Assembly: GCA_036435485.1 (NCBI GenBank)
Contig: CM071595.1
Span: 107,128,580-107,192,579, forward strand
Reading direction: 5' to 3'
DNA from: Saposhnikovia divaricata
Taxonomy: Eukaryota; Streptophyta; Magnoliopsida; Apiales; Apiaceae
DNA length: 64,000 nucleotides
A program made the position numbers and the translations under genes. Of this stretch, positions 1 through 12,478 are shown piece after piece. The number at the start of each line of letters is the position of its first letter. The stretch's first letter is position 1. The notes beneath the pieces were generated by a model that saw nothing but the letters and a program-made list of their open reading frames with translations, was not told where the DNA came from and did no database searches.

Positions 1-15
1 AATAATATCTAAATC

Positions 16-53
<38 letters not shown>

Positions 54-1180
54 ATAAATTTTATTTTTATATTTATAATCATATATTTTAGAATTTATTA
101 TGTTCTTTATTCATCAAATAATTTATTTATATGAGATAAATATATTTGTAAAAATAATATAGTTATAAATTTATATAAATATCATATAAATTCAATATTT
201 TAATAATAAAAAAAATATGCACAAGAAGGTATATTGAAATTAACTTTTTTAAACTAAAAACAAAATATGCCCAAGTAAATTTAATTTTTTTTAGTTAGTT
301 TTAGAGAAGTTAAAAATCTATTTTTCATTATTTATTTATTTTTCTGTAATTAAAAATTTAATTTAAAATAGAAAAAATTGATTGAAAACGGATTCACATA
401 TTATCCGGATCCGGATAGTATCGGTAAGATTCGGATTCAAATATATTTTTTAAAATATTTTCGGATTCAGATACGAATTAGAATACGGATTCAGATTTTC
501 GGATTCGAATTCGTATATTGGCAAATCCGTATCCAAAATATTCGTTTGACAAAGCTTCCATTAATATTTTATATAAATAATATAAATATATAAAGTAAGT
601 TTGGTGTATGTATATATTTGCACAGTGAAATAGTTTTGCGAACAATTGATATTTTTGTAAATATTTTGAAAGTTAAGGATAGACCTAACTACAGTAGCAG
701 TAGAAACTAATATATAAATAGATAAATAAATAAGTGAAAAATGTATATCGTAAATAACGAAAGATATTTTTTTATTAATTAGGTATCCATAATATACAGA
801 TTCAAATGTTTATATCATTGATCCAACCATCAATTATGTGTTCTTATTAATTTAGAAATCGATTTTTCTCACGTGTTCATTACAATTCATATAAATGAAT
901 ATTAAGGTTATTTGAGTGACCAATTTTTATATTCAAATGAATTAAAACTAAAATTTAAATTATAATCATACGAATTGAAAATTAGTGTCATTACTTATAA
1001 AAAAGTGAAGTACATAGATTTTTAAAATAATTTATAAGTAATTTTATACTCCAATCAAGTATAATTTATATTCATCACTCTTTCAAGTCACAAATATTTA
1101 TATTTTTCTGATGATTTTATGGTACCCTATAAGTTAAAATTGGATAGACAAAAATACTCTCACTTTAAAAATGAATATAT
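1..1180. other. AT-rich intergenic DNA, no gene seen
   Basis: No reading frame here resembles a known protein. The stretch opens with an (AT)n tract at 19-50. Between about 385 and 545 a short degenerate motif built on GGATTCGGAT recurs on both strands and produces a spurious Arg/Ile-rich frame. The rest is unstructured AT-rich sequence that I cannot assign. Confidence 0.6.
19..50. repeat. (AT)n microsatellite
   Basis: A run of alternating A and T, read directly. Confidence 0.95.
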
Positions 1181-1330
1181 AGGGTCCTACTCTACTACAA
1201 ACTAAAATTAACTACAAATTACAAATTAAATACTAATTCAATATTTCATGCTAATCTAATGATCAAACTAGGGGTACCCCAATACAAAAAGTGTTTAAAA
1301 TAATTGGCTCTATTCAGCAAAAAAAAAAAA
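1181..1330 (+). repeat. Left terminal inverted repeat of the MITE
   Basis: Matches the reverse complement of about 8069-8213 with scattered substitutions. The strongest block is around TTAAAATAATTGGCTCTAT, followed by a run of A. Confidence 0.6.
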
Positions 1331-1374
1331 TCACTGTTCACGTGATGACGTGGCAGTGGATTTCACCGGTTAAC

Positions 1375-1409
1375 GGTGCTTCGCACCTTCTTGTACGGCG
1401 CTTCGCGCC
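1375..1409. repeat. Two short hairpins with a GCTTCGC core
   Basis: GGTGC-TTC-GCACC (1375-1387) and GGCGC-TTC-GCGCC (1397-1409) are two perfect 5-bp stems with the same TTC loop but different arms. A third hairpin of the same design lies at 8040-8054 in the other half of the MITE. Confidence 0.7.
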
Positions 1410-1482
1410 TTTATCATTCTAAAGTTGTAAGGAATGGCAATCAATGGTAAAGGCAATAGACGATTGACGGGTGTGTCGAGGG

Positions 1483-4400
1483 TGTAGCATCCCAATAATC
1501 CGGGGTACAGATATGGGGCCACTAACCAATAAACAATATTAATAATAAAACCCCTTAAACCAAGATCTTTTATAGGTTATGGTATGAAACAAACTATCGA
1601 ATTACCTTACTACATCTCAATCTCAGAATAATAAAAATATACATTTGTGAATAAGTGAAATCACTATCTAACTATATCTCCAACCTTGACAATTCGCAAT
1701 CCACTGTCTGGCGAAGTCTATAACTCGACTGCCTCTTCTCGCTGCCCGGAGTTCAATACTCACTGTCCACTATTAGGTTTACTTAACTCCACTATTAACT
1801 GAGAAAAACAAACAAAAGCAAGAGTGAGCCAACAATGCTCAGCAAGTGCATAAAGTGATAGCAATTTCAATATCAAACAAATCTGATACAAGGAATTTCA
1901 ACTCATACTATGAAAGAATCTGTGATATTACTCTTGAGTTGCCACGAGAGCCACTAATTCACCATTTATGAGGTGCAACGGAAATTGGAATAGATAAGAG
2001 TTTTGTTCAACCAAAATGTGCATTATAGACTTCAAGGAAATCAAACTTTAACGATATCAATTTTATCAACTTTTAGATTGCCACAAGGGCTAACAATTCA
2101 CCATTCATAAGATGCATCAGAAACTAGAATTGATAAGAATTCTGATATTAAACTATTATCCAAACAGACTTCCAAGAAATCAAGATATGAACATCTCAAT
2201 CTCAGAGTATAGATTAGAATTGGAATTTTATTTATTTATTTATTATTATTTTTTTAAAAAAACAATAGGGTTAGGCTGCTGATCAGTCACGCACTAACCT
2301 CGGACAAACGCACACAGCAATGTCCTTAATTGGATTCATGGCACACATTGGCCTTAACTTTCGACCACGAATCTGGTCCCACCCCGAAGGATTTTACGCC
2401 CCAAGGGCCACATTTAAAAACATTTCCAACTCTAAATCATCCACACTAGGTGTCGGGACAATCGACAACCTTTGATCTCCAAACAACTGGAAACTCACGT
2501 CCAGACTAATAACTGAAAATTAGGAATTAACAAGAACGACATCATCGTCTGGCATCGACAAGTTCGATACCATATGGGGGAAATGATAAAGAACGTCAAC
2601 TCAAAAAGGTATCAAATAAACCGATACAAATACTTCAAATTATCACTACAACAGATTAGACAAGGGGAAATTATATTTTTAAATGAGAAGTACTATTTCA
2701 GGTTCAACATACTTAGAATCAAGTGAATACGATCAAAGGAATATAATTCAATATAAATGAATTGACTTGATATCAAAAGGGAAAGTAAATCAACACAATA
2801 TGATGTATCTACCGAGATAGGGTTGCATGATCAAGTACTCATGAAACAATATTCGATATAATTGCAGAAACAGTTAAGGTTGCTTGGGTAAAATATACTA
2901 AATTCGGGAATTTCGTTAACAAATATTTATAAGGGTTTTGAAATCTGGAATTCTTCTCTATTCAGCAAATTCTTAACATAAACAAAGAAGCATGAAGAAA
3001 TGGTATTGTGTAGAAAAGTTATTGATGAGGTTCGTTAAAATTACATAGTTGAACGGAGGGTGGGGAAATAAACATTTTTCTAAATATACTTTGTTCTCAC
3101 TAAATAATACAACGAGAAATTGAACTGCATCACTTGAATGATAAGTGAAGAGCAATACACTTGCCTCGATTTACGGAGTTCCTGATCCTACCATTGATCC
3201 TCGACTCTTATTCATAACAGTCCTTACTTCATATACTCGTCGGCTTCGCTACTTGTCCTCCTGTTTGTCTCTTCCCGTACACTGCTCTTGGCCAGGTCTC
3301 CTAATCAAACCTTTACAAGGTCAGATACTGCTTCAGTACTAATTCAAGCAAAACCTTATCGTTTGCTCTATTCTACCCATGCGCGTCGTATAACGCTTAC
3401 ATATATAACTTATACAAACATACTTAATCACATTCATAATATAGTTTCAAGACAACCACTAAGTCAAATACTCACTTCACACAAATACTTAACACATAGG
3501 ATTACTCGACACTTAGATACCATCTAGGCAACCACTTCACAACAATACGTATCAACTATAACATTTACCTCGACTCCCGAAAATCACCATATACTTTTAA
3601 ATCACCAAATCAAATAACTTAAATAGATTTTAAATAAATTTGCAGGGGATTTTTAGAAAATTTCGGCATGAGGTATTCGTTTATCGGACTATGGGCACAG
3701 CCCCTCAATATCAATCAAAGACAATTTAACCCTGCTTTTACAAAAATAAAGCTGCCTCAACTTGCAGCAACATAAAAGTAGACAATTAATGAAAAGTACC
3801 CGCCCAGACATGCGGCTACTAGCACATAATAATTTACGTTACACTACTACTTACGCTACACCAATGATCGTATTTCTCACGCATTTCAATGATACACGTG
3901 AGAACCAATCATTGATGTTCGTAAGCCCTAGGGAACAACCCCTAGCACTAACTATTACTTACGCTATATCGATGATTACATCACTCAAGTATATTAATTA
4001 TACTCGTGATAGCTAATCATGGATATTCGTAAGCCCGAGGAACTAGTTGAAGAGAATTACACAAGTCCTTAAATGTTGACATTTAGGACTTGCGATCTCA
4101 TTAACACATAATAAAATAAGTCTAACAATTACCCTTTGATATAAATCACATTTTAAATTTATACAAATAGCTCACCACCACATATAATTTACCACCAAAT
4201 ACTCGACAAGTATAATATCCAACAATTACTATGACTCGACTTTATACATTTAACACATAGACATTTACAACTACCAATCTCAAATAACTTTATTATACCA
4301 CAAATAATGATTAACAACTAATAATCATAATACTCCTGACTGAACCAACATTAAATTATCGGGAGCTACGACATCCACCAATTTAATAATTCAGACTAAT

Positions 4401-4793
4401 ATATTGAAACTAAATACCACAACCAATAACATAAATTATCCACTAGAGTTAGCAACTAACACAAAATATACAACTTCGACATACATCAAATCCCCAAATT
4501 AACTCTAATTATTTCACAACAATAATAATAATTTGAAGATAACAATTACCAAAGCATATTATCGAACTCACAATTAATCCCACAATTATATTTAATAATA
4601 ACAAACTTCCGAATTAACCTACGAAAATTAAAACAATAACATCGAAATTAAATCTAATTTAATTACCACCATTGAACAATAATACTACACAATTTATTCA
4701 AATATGCGAATTAAATAATTAAATCGGAAAATAAATTAAATAAATAAGATAAGAAATTTATACCTCTTTCCGATTTTCCGAGTTCCACCAAAA

Positions 4794-4867
<74 letters not shown>

Positions 4868-4876
4868 TCTCCCTCT
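1483..4876 (-). repeat. Left arm of the palindrome
   Basis: Reverse complement of the right arm with few mismatches, for example one in the first 28 bp. It carries a block at about 3031-3330 with no counterpart in the right arm, which accounts for the length difference of about 0.3 kb. Confidence 0.8.
4793..4876. repeat. (CT)n microsatellite beside the palindrome centre
   Basis: Long CT run with a few CC interruptions on the left side of the palindrome centre. It gives rise to a spurious Arg-Glu repeat frame on the other strand. Confidence 0.95.
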
Positions 4877-4921
4877 ACCACCATATTAGGAGCACCCACA
4901 TATTTTTCATTTTTAAAATAA

Positions 4922-4926
4922 AGAGA

Positions 4927-4958
<32 letters not shown>
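4922..4958. repeat. (GA)n microsatellite beside the palindrome centre
   Basis: Mirror partner of the CT tract, about half as long. Confidence 0.95.
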
Positions 4959-4962
<4 letters not shown>

Positions 4963-7900
4963 GGTGGAACTCGAAAAATCGGAAAGAGGTATAAATTTCT
5001 TATCTTATTTATTTAATTTATTTTCCGATATAATTATTTAATTCGCATATTTGAATAAATTGTGTAGTATTATTGTTCAATGGTCGTAATTAAATTAGAT
5101 TTAATTTCGATGTTATTGTTTTAATTTTCGTAGTTTAATTCGGAAGTTTGTTATTATTAAATATAATTGTGGGATTAATTGTGAGTTCGATAATATGCTT
5201 TGGTAATTGTTATCTTCAAATTATTATTATTGTTGTGAAATAATTAGAGTTAATTTGGGGATTTGATGTATGTCGAAGTTGTATATTTTGTGTTAGTTGC
5301 TAACTCTAGTGGATAATTTATGTTATTGGTTGTGGTATTTAGTTTCAATATATTAGTCTGAATTATTAAATTGGTGGATGTCGTAGCTCCCGATAATTTA
5401 ATGTTGGTTCAGTCGGGAGTATTATGATTATTAGTTGTTAATCATTATTTGTGGTATAATAAAGTTATTTGAGATTGCTAGTTGTAAATGTCTATGTGTT
5501 AAATGTATAAAGTCGAGTCATAGTAATTGTTGGATATTATACTTGTCGAGTATTTGGTGGTAAATTATATGTGGTGGTGAGCTATTTGTATAAATTTAAA
5601 ATGTGATTTATATCAAAGGGTAATTGTTAGACTTATTTTATTATGTGTTTATCTGCAAGGAGTTGTAATGAGATCGCAAGTCCTAAATGTCAATATTTAA
5701 GGACTTGTGTAATTCTCTTCAACTAGTTCTTCGGGCTTACGAATATCCATGATTAGCTATCACGAGTATAATTAATATACTTGAGTAATGTAATCATCGA
5801 TATAGCGTAAGTAATAGTTAGTGCTAGGGGTTGTTCCCTAGGACTTACGAGCATCAATGATTGGTTGTCACGTGTATCATTAAAATGCGTGAGAAATACG
5901 ATCATTGGTGTAGCGTAAGTAGTAGTGTAACGTAAATTATTATGTGCTAGTTGCCGCATGTCTGGGCGGGTACTTTTCATTAATTGTCTACTTTTATGTT
6001 GCTGCAAGTTGAGGCAGCTTTATTTTTGTAAAATCAGGGTTAAATTGTCTTTGATTGATATTGAGGGGCTGTGCCCATAGTCCGATAAACGAATACCTCA
6101 TGCCGAAATTTTCTAAAAATCCCCTGCAAATTTATTTAAAATCTATTTAAGTTATTTGATTTGGTGATTTAAAAGTATATGGTGATTTTCGGGAGTCAAG
6201 GTAAATGTTATAGTTGATATGTATTGTTGTGAAGTGGTTGCCTAGATGGTATCTAAGTGTCGAGTAATCCTATGTGTTAAGTATTTGTGTGGAGTGAGTA
6301 TTTGACTTAGTGGTTGTCTTGAAACTATATTATGAATGTGATTAAGTATGTTTGTATAAGTTATATATGTAAGCGTTATAGGACGCGCATGGGTAGAATA
6401 GAGCAAACGATAAGGTTTTGCTTGAATTAGTACTGAATTAGTACCTCACCAATAACTTTTCTACACAATACCATTTCTTCATGCTTCTTTGTTTATGTTA
6501 AGAATTTGCTGAATAGAGAAGAATTCCAGATTTCAAAACCCTTATAAATATTTGTTAACGAAATTCCCGAATTTAGTATATTTTACCCAAGCAACCTTAA
6601 CTGTTTCTGCAATTATATCGAATATTGTTTCATGAGTACTTGATCATGCAACCCTATCTCGGTAGATACATCATATTGTGTTGATTTACTTTCCCTTTTG
6701 ATATCAAGTCAATTCATTTATTTGAATTATATTCCTTTGATCGTATTCACTTGATTCTAAGTATGTTGAACCTGAATTAGTACTTCTCATTTAAAAATAT
6801 AATTTCCCCTTGTCTAATCTGCTGTAGTGATAATTTGAAGTATTCGTATCGGTTTATTTGATACCTTTTTGAGTTGACGTTCTTTATCATTTCCCCCATA
6901 TGGTATCGAACTTGTCGATGCCAGACGATGATGTCGTTCTTGTTAATTCCTAATTTTCAGTAATTAGTCTGGGCGTGAGTTTCCAGTTGTTTGGAGATCA
7001 AAGGTTGTCGATTGTCCCGACATCTAGTGTGGATGATTTAGAGTTGGAAATGTTTTTAAATGTGGCCCTTGGGGCGTAAAACCCTTCGGGGTGGGACCAG
7101 ATTCGTGGTCGAAAGTTAAGGCCAATGTGTGCCATGGATCCAATTAAGGACATTGCTGTGTGCGTTTGTCCGAGGTTAGTGCGTGACTGATCAGCAGCCT
7201 AACCCTATTGTTTTTTTTTAAAAAATAATAATAAATAAATAAATAAAATTCCAATTCTAATCTATACTCTGAGATTGAGATGTTCATATCTTGATTTCTT
7301 GGAAGTCTGTTTGGATAATAGTTTAATATCATAATTCTTATCAATTCTAGTTTCTGATGCATCTTATGAATGGTGAATTGTTAGCCCTTGTGGCAATCTA
7401 AAAGTTGATAAAATTGATATCGTTAAAGTTTGATTTCCTTGAAGTCTATAATGCACATTTTGGTTGAACAAAACTCTTATCTATTCCAATTTCCGTTGCA
7501 CCTCATAAATGGTGAATTAGTGGCTCTCGTGGCAACTCAAGAGTAATATAACAGATTCTTTCATAGTATGAGTTGAAATTCCTTGTATCAGATTTGTTTG
7601 ATATTGAAATTGCTATCACTTTATGCACTTGCTGAGCATTGTTGGCTCACTCTTGCTTTTGTTTGTTTTTCTCAGTTAATAGTGGAGTTAAGTAAACCTA
7701 ATAGTGGACAGTGAGTATTGAACTCCGGGCAGCGAGAAGAGGCAGTCGAGTTATAGACTTCGCCAGATAGTGGATTGCGAATTGTCAAGATTGGAGATAT
7801 AGTTAGATAGTGATTTCACTTATTCACAAATGTATATTTTTATTATTCTGAGATTGAGATGTAGTAATGTAATTCGATAGTTTGTTTCATACCATAACAT

Positions 7901-7991
7901 GTAAGAGATCTTGGTTTAAGGGGTTTTATTATTAATATTGTTTATTGGTTAGTGGCCCCATATCTGTACCCCTGATTATTGGGATGCTACA
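4922..7991 (+). repeat. Right arm of the palindrome
   Basis: Inverted copy of the left arm. Relative to it there is a deletion of about 300 bp near 6440-6450 and an insertion of about 19 bp near 5650-5668. Confidence 0.8.
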
Positions 7992-8039
7992 GAGGGCATG
8001 TGGCCCTCATGACTACCTAACTCATCCGTTTACTGTCTT

Positions 8040-8054
8040 AAATGCTTCGCATTT
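8040..8054. repeat. Hairpin with a GCTTCGC core
   Basis: AAATGC-TTC-GCATTT is a perfect 6-bp stem with a TTC loop, the counterpart of the two hairpins at 1375-1409. Confidence 0.7.
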
Positions 8055-8068
8055 CCACGGCAATTTTT

Positions 8069-8213
8069 TTTTTTTGGTGGATAGAGCCAATTATTTTAAG
8101 CATTTTTTGTGAAGGTACCCTTGGCGGAAACCTTAGAATAAATGAAATATAATTAATCTAGTGTTAGTTTGTAATTTGTATTTAAGGATTGGTTTGTATT
8201 TGAGCAAAAGCCT
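8069..8213 (-). repeat. Right terminal inverted repeat of the MITE
   Basis: Inverted partner of 1181-1330. It includes the poly(T) run near 8067-8078, ATAGAGCCAATTATTTTAAG and the GGTACCC box, and ends at GAGCAAAAGCCT. Confidence 0.6.
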
Positions 8214-8278
8214 ATATACATATCATATTGTTCATAAATAGTTTTACCTTCGAATTTCTTCAAATTTGATCACGAGTA

Positions 8279-8279
<1 letters not shown>

Positions 8280-8353
<74 letters not shown>
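8280..8353. repeat. (TTA)n microsatellite
   Basis: About 24 tandem TTA units, read directly. Confidence 0.95.
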
Positions 8354-8354
<1 letters not shown>

Positions 8355-8473
8355 ATTATTTTATGTTTACTTTTCAAACATTATACTCAGGAACATGTAT
8401 ATATGTCCTTGGATTAGGTTATAAATTTATGAAATGAAAGAAATCCTTAAATTCAATTAATCGTAAAGTTATA

Positions 8474-8735
8474 CTACCTTCATCCCAGCCACTTTATATT
8501 GTGGCTGGGCACGAGGACCAAGGATAATGAATATAATATTATTAAAATAAATGAATTAGTGTGTATAATAGTGATTTTATTGTTAAAAGAAGTGAAGTAA
8601 GTGTTGAAAAAGTGGAGTAAAGTCGTGGATGTAATAATGTATTTTATTGTTAAAAGTTACTATATTTAGTAATGTAAAGAATTGATGGGACGTACCAAAA
8701 AGGAAAGTGTAAAGAAATGAGAGGGACAAAGGGAG
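8474..8735. mobile_element. Stowaway-like MITE (Tc1/mariner type)
   Basis: About 262 bp flanked by TA (8472-8473 and 8736-8737). The left end is CTACCTTCATCCC and the reverse complement of the right end is CTCCCTTTGTCCC. This is the CTCCCTCCGTCCC-type end of plant Stowaway elements. No coding capacity. Internal TTTTATTGTTAAAAG occurs twice. Confidence 0.75.
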
Positions 8736-8737
8736 TA

Positions 8738-9312
8738 GTTTGTACAAATTATTTTTTCAAAATTTATAATCTGATATTATTTTGAAAGAGTTTTTCTAGT
8801 GTGTCACACAATAAAAGATGAGTTGTCAAATTTTGATTGGTTTTCACTTATTAGTTATAATGGATCCCTTTATAAATAAAAAATCTTACTAATAAAAAGA
8901 AGTCGTCTCATAAAAGTATCATTAAAATAAGTGACCGGTGTTGATTAAAAATGATTGGCTAAATTACATAAAATATTGATTATATAAAATTTGTCTATAA
9001 TGATTGGTTATATTTTAAAAATGGTATGTTATTAATATTTCAAGTTGTTATTAATGGAATATATTATATTAATATAGAAATAAGTGATGTGGCAATTCAA
9101 TATCTAAAGATTCGATAAATATAGCCAATCTCAAAAGATTATCTATAATTATAGACAAGGGCTTTGTCCCATTGGAGTGGCTAATTTTTTACATATTATG
9201 TTTAAGTTTTATTTTTAAAAAACCATATAGATTTTAGCTAAGGGCTTGATATGGTTGGAGATGTTAACGTGGACAAACACAAGTTTATATTATGAAATTT
9301 GCACCCGATAAC
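8738..9312. other. AT-rich spacer, no gene seen
   Basis: No recognisable coding, RNA or repeat feature. The last 5 bp (ATAAC, 9308-9312) are the left copy of the chromovirus target-site duplication. Confidence 0.55.
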
Positions 9313-10065
9313 TGTAAGAACCCCGATTTTTGGTAGGATTTAAAACTTTTATTATGAAATGGATATGGATTCAAATACTTATATGTCTTGAAGAATGCTA
9401 ATGGTTGACAACTTAGATAAGAATAATCTATCTGCTAAAGGAATAAGATATGACAATTCCAAGCAGGAGAATATTCTCATGTCATCCAGATCGATAACAA
9501 TTAGTCCAGTGGTTCCGAAAAAGGGTTAAGGAATGATCGAAAGAGAACTAGGACATCTGTATAACCTTAAAAGAATAAGTAAAGAATAAGTGGTGAATAG
9601 TGATTTTGGTGGAATTAGGAATATTATTGGACGACGCTATATAGAAGTACCCGGAACGAAATTCTGAGTTCGTAATAGTGATCCAGGGGGAAAAATAATG
9701 TATGTAAAAGCTGTCGGATTCTGAAAAACCGCACTTTTATTTTCTCCGAGAATTCCCTGGACACTGATAGACTTAAGGATTTAACGACGGGATTTAAGGA
9801 ATTTAAATTCGAGAGTTACCAAGAAAGATGGAGAATAGTATTATAAACATTTAGAAGGTTTCCGGTAAAACCCTAACTAGAAACGATTGAGTTATTTCTC
9901 CGAACGATCAATGAATTGAGAAATAACCGGACAAAAGAGCAAGCAGAGAGCAAGGTGCATGCATGTGCAAGTAAGAAATATCTACTAACCAAACTAGTAC
10001 CAAGGAACTAGAACACTTAGAGAATAAACCAAGCACTTAGCTTCCAAACCAAGACAAACCAATAC
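9313..10065 (+). repeat. Chromovirus 5' LTR, piece 1 of 3
   Basis: Matches the beginning of the 3' LTR at 51893-52648 with few differences. It is cut at AATAC by the insertion that starts at 10066. Confidence 0.9.
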
Positions 10066-12478
10066 TGTAATATTTAGCAATGCAACAGTGATCACATGAA
10101 CAGTAAATTTTGAGGATTTAGAGAAATGGTATGTAGGTACTCTATACTTGAAACAGAAAATGAATAAATGGAAACCATATTAGTGATGTACTATGAAAAT
10201 AAGTGACTCGAAATGACGATGGATTTCAGAAATTCCTGAATATGGACTTTACGAATTTTCGATTTCGATTGAGACTCTATTGAATGTGATATTAAGGAGT
10301 ATAGAAATGTTAAAGGGTTTATATCTTGAGGAAATAGTGAAATTAGGTTAAACCAAGGAGTGATCAAGTCAAGAAATGCCAAGGGAATTTAGATTGTTAA
10401 ACGAGTTTGAGAATGCTTGAGAACCCGAGAGATAACCAGGAGAGCAACTTCTGAGAAAAAGAGAATATACCAAGGATATTGGATCTAATACCTACTTGAG
10501 AATTAGAATCACCCTAACACATTAATATATGATGTGGGAAAGGATAAAATATATTTAAGAGATTTACAAGAGAAAAACCACTGAGACGATCGCAGAAATC
10601 GTTAGATGAATCAGATGACGAGAGAACTTTGTACAAAACTCAAACCAAAAGCCCAAATTCGGCCCAACCCAAGTATGGAGCTGATATTAAGTGATATTAG
10701 AGTGTAAGGGAAGGAATCCCATTGGTGCAAACATTAAAACCAAAGTGGAAGAGGAGTAAACTTGTCAAACTTGAGTACTAAGTAGCATTTTTCATGGTAA
10801 GGTGTTTAGATGATCAACAATTGACTCTTTGTCATTGGTGGACTTCAAAGACTTTTATTATAAGACTACACAACTGATATATATGATAGATAAAAGGTGA
10901 AAAACGTTTGTAAAGGGAAAGAAGCAAGATAAACACAAAGCTCTCCAATCTGCCAAACAAGAACACAACTCAAAGAAAAATTCATATCTCCATTTCTATC
11001 CATGATAAAATCACCAGATTTTAACCACAACCTTCCACTCCATGGGCATGATTCGCTCCAAATTTCATAGCAATCCAAGTAGTATAGCCTAGTCAAATAA
11101 ATGCTCAAAGTGGGAGAACCAAACCTGTCCAGTTTCTGTCCAGCGGAAAAATGGAGCTAAAAACCATAGCTAGCAAGCTTTGTTTTTGGTGATCTATAGC
11201 TCAAATCAAATCTTATACAGAGGCCAAGATGTGGTAAAAATTTGAGAGCCAAACTCTTATTTTTCGATTTGTTATGATTTTTACAAAAGTGATGATGAAT
11301 AGTAACCCTTAGAAACTAACTTTGTTTTTATGGTTTCTTTAGTTGATCCAAGCTAGTATAAGGTTGATTAAGCATATCCCAAGGCTTGATAAGGGTTGTT
11401 AAAGCTTCAAGAAGGTATAAATCTCAAGACCCTTTAGTATTACTTTGAATATATGATGGATTATAGAAAGTTTAGTGATTAAGGCTATGATAAGTGATTA
11501 TTCATGATGATATATGTGTTTGTAAGTGATTAAAGTTGAATATGGAAGGAGTATGTGCTTGTAACCATGGTTGGTAAGATGACCACATGGTGTAGGTGAT
11601 GGTGTATAAGGTGGATGATAGATTTGGAGGAGTTGGATTTTGGAAAGTATGAAAATATAGCCGTTATAATGTCCGATTTTCGTTAGAATTAGAAACTTCC
11701 CTGTTTTTGGACACTATACCCGTACGGTACCTTACTGTCCAGACCCCCAAGTGACCATGATGAGATAGAGCATAGTTCATAGATCTTTTTGATATAAAGT
11801 GCGTTAAAATCTGATGAACGGTTTAGGAGAAAAGTCAGTTTTAGTGAAAGACGTTCGATGGTCGAGAAAACGTAGTTGTACCAACTTTGAGGCTATAACT
11901 ACCATACTTAAACACTTTTAAAAATTATAAAATTTTGGGATATTGTAGTAAGGTAGTCAAAGAGTCATTACCAGTTGACCTTGTAGTTAAATTCGAAATC
12001 TTTATTTTCTGAGAATTTTTATAGTCAAGTGTGGTTGTTAAGGGAAATGGTGAACAAACATAGAAAACCTTGATTTAACCTAAAATGGTTAGGTTCTTGG
12101 AACACTTGGGTTATAATAGCATGTTATTCACATAGTAAGCATTAATGGTGTAGTTATATAAAGGTGAAGTGAGAAAAGGATGTAGTATTCTAACGACGGT
12201 CCTTTTTGTGTTTATAGAAACTTCGGGAGAGCCACGAGCCATACTTCCAGGATATAGAGATCGAGGCAAGATTTCTTCTATCCTTACCTTGGAAAACTAT
12301 TTTATTTTCAAAGTAAATGATTTCATGGAATATATATGTTATTCTATGGTTGCTATATTGCTAAGAATTATTTCCCTGATATTGGAATTAAAGAGAAATG
12401 GATATAAATTATGAAATATGAATGTGGATATGATTATGAATGGAACGAATATGCTTTAAGGTAAAGAGAGGTGAAAGA

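Larger units (their letters stand above)
1483..7991. mobile_element. Palindromic LTR-like insertion with 5-bp target-site duplication
   Basis: The segment starts TGTAGCATCCC and ends GGGATGCTACA, and is flanked by GAGGG on both sides (1478-1482 and 7992-7996). It is a near-perfect inverted repeat: the left arm (1483 to about 4876) reads as the reverse complement of the right arm (about 4922 to 7991), with a spacer of about 45 bp. TG...CA ends and a 5-bp duplication are the hallmarks of LTR-retrotransposon integration. The right arm's last part (CTGAGC...GGCTCACTCTTGC, then ...GGGATGCTACA) has the same order of features as the 3' halves of the 4-kb LTRs elsewhere in the window, so both arms appear to be LTR 3' portions pointing outward (inference). 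No primer site, polypurine tract or protein domain is visible. The mirrored small frames at 3762-4016 and 5753-6007 are the same non-coding sequence on opposite strands. Confidence 0.8.
1181..8213. mobile_element. Mutator-like MITE split by a palindromic insertion
   Basis: The outer ends are inverted repeats of each other over about 150 bp. The left end starts AGGGTCCTACTC, and the reverse complement of the right end starts AGGCTTTTGCTC. Both then run through ACAAATTACAAA, a GGGTACC box and AAATAATTGGCTCTAT to a poly(A) stretch. This end type and the absence of coding sequence fit a Mutator-like MITE. Without the insertion at 1483-7991 the element would be only about 0.5 kb. The 9-bp flanks (TGAATATAT on the left, ATATACATA on the right) are AT-rich but not identical, so no target-site duplication is proven. 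A foldback element of another superfamily is the alternative. Confidence 0.55.

Noticed and set aside
4711..4899. Arg-Glu repeat protein
   Set aside because: Translation of the CT/GA microsatellite.
3762..6007. Two near-identical 84-codon frames on opposite strands (3762-4016 and 5753-6007)
   Set aside because: They are the two arms of the palindrome read in opposite directions; no protein family is suggested.
1172..8222. 9-bp target-site duplication of the Mutator-like MITE
   Set aside because: Flanks TGAATATAT and ATATACATA are both AT-rich but not copies of each other.
12169..12414. 81-codon frame repeated identically at 18824-19069
   Set aside because: The same LTR sequence in both LTRs; it lies after the TATA-like box but shows no domain and is likely chance.
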